Origin: Phytoseiulus persimilis
Lineage: Eukaryota; Arthropoda; Arachnida; Mesostigmata; Phytoseiidae
DNA length: 64,000 nucleotides
Assembly: GCA_037576195.1 (NCBI GenBank)
Contig: CM075101.1
Location: 13,764,001-13,828,000, forward strand
Reading direction: 5' to 3'
Shown here: piece after piece, positions 60,801 to 64,000 of the stretch
How positions within the stretch are numbered: the first letter of the stretch is position 1
Layout of the letters: each line of letters starts with the position of its first letter
Program-made: the position numbers and the translations under genes
Notes under the pieces: generated by a model
Told to the model about the DNA's origin: nothing
Databases searched by the model: none
Seen by the model: the letters and a program-made list of their open reading frames with translations, nothing else

Positions 60801-63800
60801 AGTCCGAGCGATGCGGCCACGGTGTCGATGAATTTTCGACTGTGTGCACAGCATGGACCGGAACGAAATGAGTGAACTGACTCAGGAGTCACGCTAAGAC
60901 TTCTTAATCCTGCTGCTCAAGCCAGGAAGAGCGCACTCGACGAGGAAACGGAAGCCGGTTGCTTAGATCAATGTCAACAACGATTACACTCCGCTGCGGT
61001 TCCGGCTTACTGACTCCGTAATCCAACCCCGGACTGCGATGCCGTGCTCTCCCGCGCTTTAGACCGCGACCGTAGCTCCTCGCGTTTCCGACTCAGCAAC
61101 GCAGCCGAGTTTCGCTTTCAATTCCAAGCTCGCTCGCGGCTCCGTTCTCGCGGACTTCAGAGGCTGTCATCTGCGACGAATAGCATCCATTCGAGCTGCG
61201 ATCCACGAAGGGAATATTTCCACCGTCCGCGAAACTTCTAGGAGCCGGGGAAGAAAAGCTTCTCAGGTGGCATGGCCCCGCATGGTTTGATCGATGACGG
61301 AGAACCGTGTTCTCCCGGTTTTCGAGTGGCCCACGTGAACCGGTCGAAATCCCTGAGAGAAACGTTGAGAGCATCCACCGAGAGCTCTGTGAGAATCAAT
61401 GGCTGCCGGAGACATAACGTGACCAGTGCCATTCCCCCACGTTCACTTCTACTCGACTATTTCCCTCTGTGTAAGAAAACCTAGCGTCTGTTAAATATTT
61501 ATGGAGCGCGGAAGATCTCCCTCTCACAAGGAATCCCCCGACGAACACGACGTTCACCGGCGGCCGTGGTAATCTAATTTCGTTCACTCGGTCAGTAATA
61601 CCATCATCAGCGTCATCATCACGAAAGTATGCAAACTCCGACGTTCCAGGGTGCTTTTGAGCTCCGGCGAATTCGTTGCCCGGAACATCCCCGGTTTTAG
61701 TTCCTCGGAGCTTTCGAGAAACTCTGAAGGCCCCGAAAGGAGTCATGAGGGCCTGTGCGGAGGTTTCTCTTCCGTGGAGCGAGGCGAACGGGAGCTCCGA
61801 TGTTGAAGGCAAGTTGCAGGTCAAGGAAACCCTCCGAATGAGGGTAACTTGCTGACGAACGATTTGGTGACCTGCCGGAGGTTCACGTTTTTGCTTCTCC
61901 CCCTAAAAGCAAATCGATGTCGACCGATTACTCGTTCCCTTTTCTTATATTCCATCTGCGACGCTCGCAACGCGCAGCTGGTTCGGGAGTGGTTTGCTCT
62001 GGTGGTATTGCATGTCGCGTCGTTGGAGGACAATATCAGCTTTCATCTTGATGCATCCCGTTGCGAGACGATGCGGCTCGCTGGCCCGACACGTAATCAC
62101 GACGACAGTTGGTCCTTCTCATGAAAAAATGTAACAATACATTCCAGTTATTAATATAGCAGCTATAGCGGGATCACACAAAAATGCTCGACTGCACGCG
62201 ATGATATGCCCCCTCATCTCGCGTTCGGAGCCCAGCTTGGATCTACGCAGATCTCTTCTTTCCTATTCCACGCGCAGAAGAGCCTTGAAGTATCGTTTTC
62301 ACACGACAAGTTCGTTTCTCCCTCCCCCGCGACTCTCCGACGCCGTGGGAGGAGGCGTCGTGCTGGAAGCACGATTGCATCCGAGCGCGCATGAGGCTGC
62401 CTTGGAGATTGGAAAGATTCCAAACAGAAATTTCCGAGACGCAGCATCGTCAGCGCATTTCGTCATCTCAGCACTCTGTGAGGAAGACCACCCCTTCAGC
62501 GCAATGGGGGGATTCTAACGTATCTTCCCCTTTCAGAAGGCTGAATGAACTGACGGAAATTGGTTCACGCGTCGAGGTAGCTCACTGATTCGTTCCAGCT
62601 TCTTGTACTCGAGCCGCGGTCGGAATCAACGGCCACCGCGAGCAACACAACAGGTTTGGAGAGAGTGGAAAAAAAGTTTCCTAACCGCTACAGGCGTTTA
62701 AAAGCAAGCGTGCGGTGTTTACGTTGGAACATCAAACACGTCTGTGAGGCTCTCCGCTTCCTCGCCGCCTTTTTCAGTCCCTCCGCGATGGCCACGAAAC
62801 TGTGCGGGTCCGCAAGTACAACAAACGGAAGAGCACAGAGATTCTAATGACAGGTTTGACTGCGGCGCCCCCAACGACTCCAAGTTCAATTTGTTCTCTA
62901 CCCGTATCGCTCCGTTGATATCATCACAAACATCCAGCCCTCTGATGTGCCGTTCCGGCTTGCGATGTCTTCAGAGCTGTCGTGCAACGAGCTTCGGGGA
63001 GGCGCCATACTTTTCTTATCGAAGATCGACTGGAAATCATTAAAGACCTCCGACTCAGCCCCTCCGGTCGGATCATTTCCGTTTGGCGGGTGCGTGAGTG
63101 TGAAGAACTATTTGACGACGGCCAAGTCGGCGCATGATGGGTTCATCATTCGATGCATTCGCTATACGCAGCATTCCAGGGCTCGTTCGCAGTGCACGCC
63201 GAGATGGACGCAACGGAAGTTACACTGAAGGCCGGGCTGATGCGCACCGTGTCCTGACAATGGACATGTTGCGGGGAGCTCGCGAGGTCGAAGGAAGCTT
63301 CTTTACGGTGTGGGACAACCCAGCAACACTGTCAGAACGATGCAGGGCTCTGGAGCTCGCGTCCCAAGGGTGTAGCCGATCCCGACAGGAGCGTTCAGGA
63401 GAGGCCTAGAGTAGCTCAGCGAGGCGATGTGTCATCCGCTTGCTTAACTGGTCGTGAACACGCATCAAGTGCTGGAGTAATGCGAAAGTTGCGAAATTGA
63501 ATTTTCGTTCCCATGAACCTCCTCATGGACGTAGCTGGGAGAGATCAGACGAGTCATGTTCAGCGAAGCAGATTCAAACGGAGGAACGAAACTCACAGGA
63601 AGAAAGCAACCGCCAGACGGTGCGGCACAGGCCACTGGCGGCTGCCGTCCGGCCGTCCTGGGTTCTGCTATCGGCAGGTTGTCCATCACGAAGCGTTTTT
63701 TGGTCTTTCTTCCGCTCCCGGATCGCACAACAGCGACAACACTCCTTGCTGAGTGGGATCACTAGACGCTGTCACGATTTCTGCCGAGATAGTCGAGGCG

Positions 63801-64000
63801 CTGTCCAGAGTTTCGACCGACCGATATCCAAAACCTCAGGGCTTCATGAGTTAGCAAGAGCCTGAGTTCGTTGAATACGAAATTAGGCATTTCGGAGTCA
63901 CGTTCCTTCTCGTCGTAGCGCACGGTGTTCAGAGAGTGGGTGATCCTCCCCGAAAAGACACCGTTCAACATCGAAGCGCACAGTCAGGATGAGCCAACGC
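54801..64000. other. 9.2-kb GC-rich interval without a recognised gene
   Basis: This lies upstream of the MIF4G start and should hold its promoter and perhaps untranslated exons. Long open frames occur (57062-57964 on plus, 300 codons; 59813-60448 on minus, 211 codons), but they lack ATG starts or domains, face other open frames and look like products of composition. A palindromic GGCCGGCC-rich patch lies at about 58094-58131. The ATG at 57042 followed after 16 bases by GTAAGT could be a tiny first exon of a plus-strand gene. Confidence 0.4.

Overview
This is nuclear DNA from an arthropod, close to 50% GC. Genes are split by short introns (mostly about 60-400 bp) with standard GT-AG sites and AATAAA signals. 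Intron style, base composition and the non-LTR reverse transcriptase fit an acarine (mite or tick) genome, perhaps a predatory (mesostigmatid) mite. The species is an inference.

I rebuilt nine gene models by joining open frames at splice sites that preserve phase: an SLC13/INDY-type transporter running off the left edge (1-2531, -); BAP18 (16835-18040, +); vesicular monoamine transporter (25484-29057, -, nine exons, 534 aa); ATP synthase subunit c (34924-35343, -); mitochondrial ribosomal protein L55 (35718-36452, +); ribosomal protein S13 (37126-37679, -); glycine cleavage H protein (40301-41449, -); EMRE, the small subunit of the mitochondrial calcium uniporter (43016-43364, +); and a CTIF/SLIP1-like MIF4G-domain protein (48131-54800, -, seven exons, 414 aa). 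A tenth, partial model is a BAP18-like gene at 23990-24397 (+) that lacks the SANT exon.

Region by region: 1-2.5 kb is the SLC13 gene. 2.5-9.5 kb has no recognised gene but holds a repeat with inverted arms (6741-7127). 9.5-11.3 kb is a 5'-truncated non-LTR retrotransposon. 11.3-16.8 kb has nothing I recognise. 16.8-24.4 kb holds the two BAP18-type genes with a Gypsy RNase H scrap between them. 25.5-29.1 kb is VMAT. 29.5-30.3 kb may be a decayed glutathione S-transferase. 34.8-43.6 kb is a compact block of five small housekeeping genes, four of them for mitochondrial proteins, interspersed with a 201-bp tandem duplication, a hAT-type MITE with perfect 8-bp target duplication and a foldback-like element of 17-bp units. 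43.6-47.1 kb is AT-richer and contains only unassigned open frames. 48.1-54.8 kb is the MIF4G gene. 54.8-64 kb is GC-rich with long but unconvincing open frames.

The genes do not form an operon-like pathway. The clearest functional theme is mitochondrial: energy coupling (subunit c), mitochondrial translation (mL55), glycine cleavage (H protein) and calcium uptake (EMRE) lie within 8.5 kb, with subunit c and mL55 sharing a 374-bp divergent promoter interval. The most unusual item is the SANT-less BAP18 paralogue.
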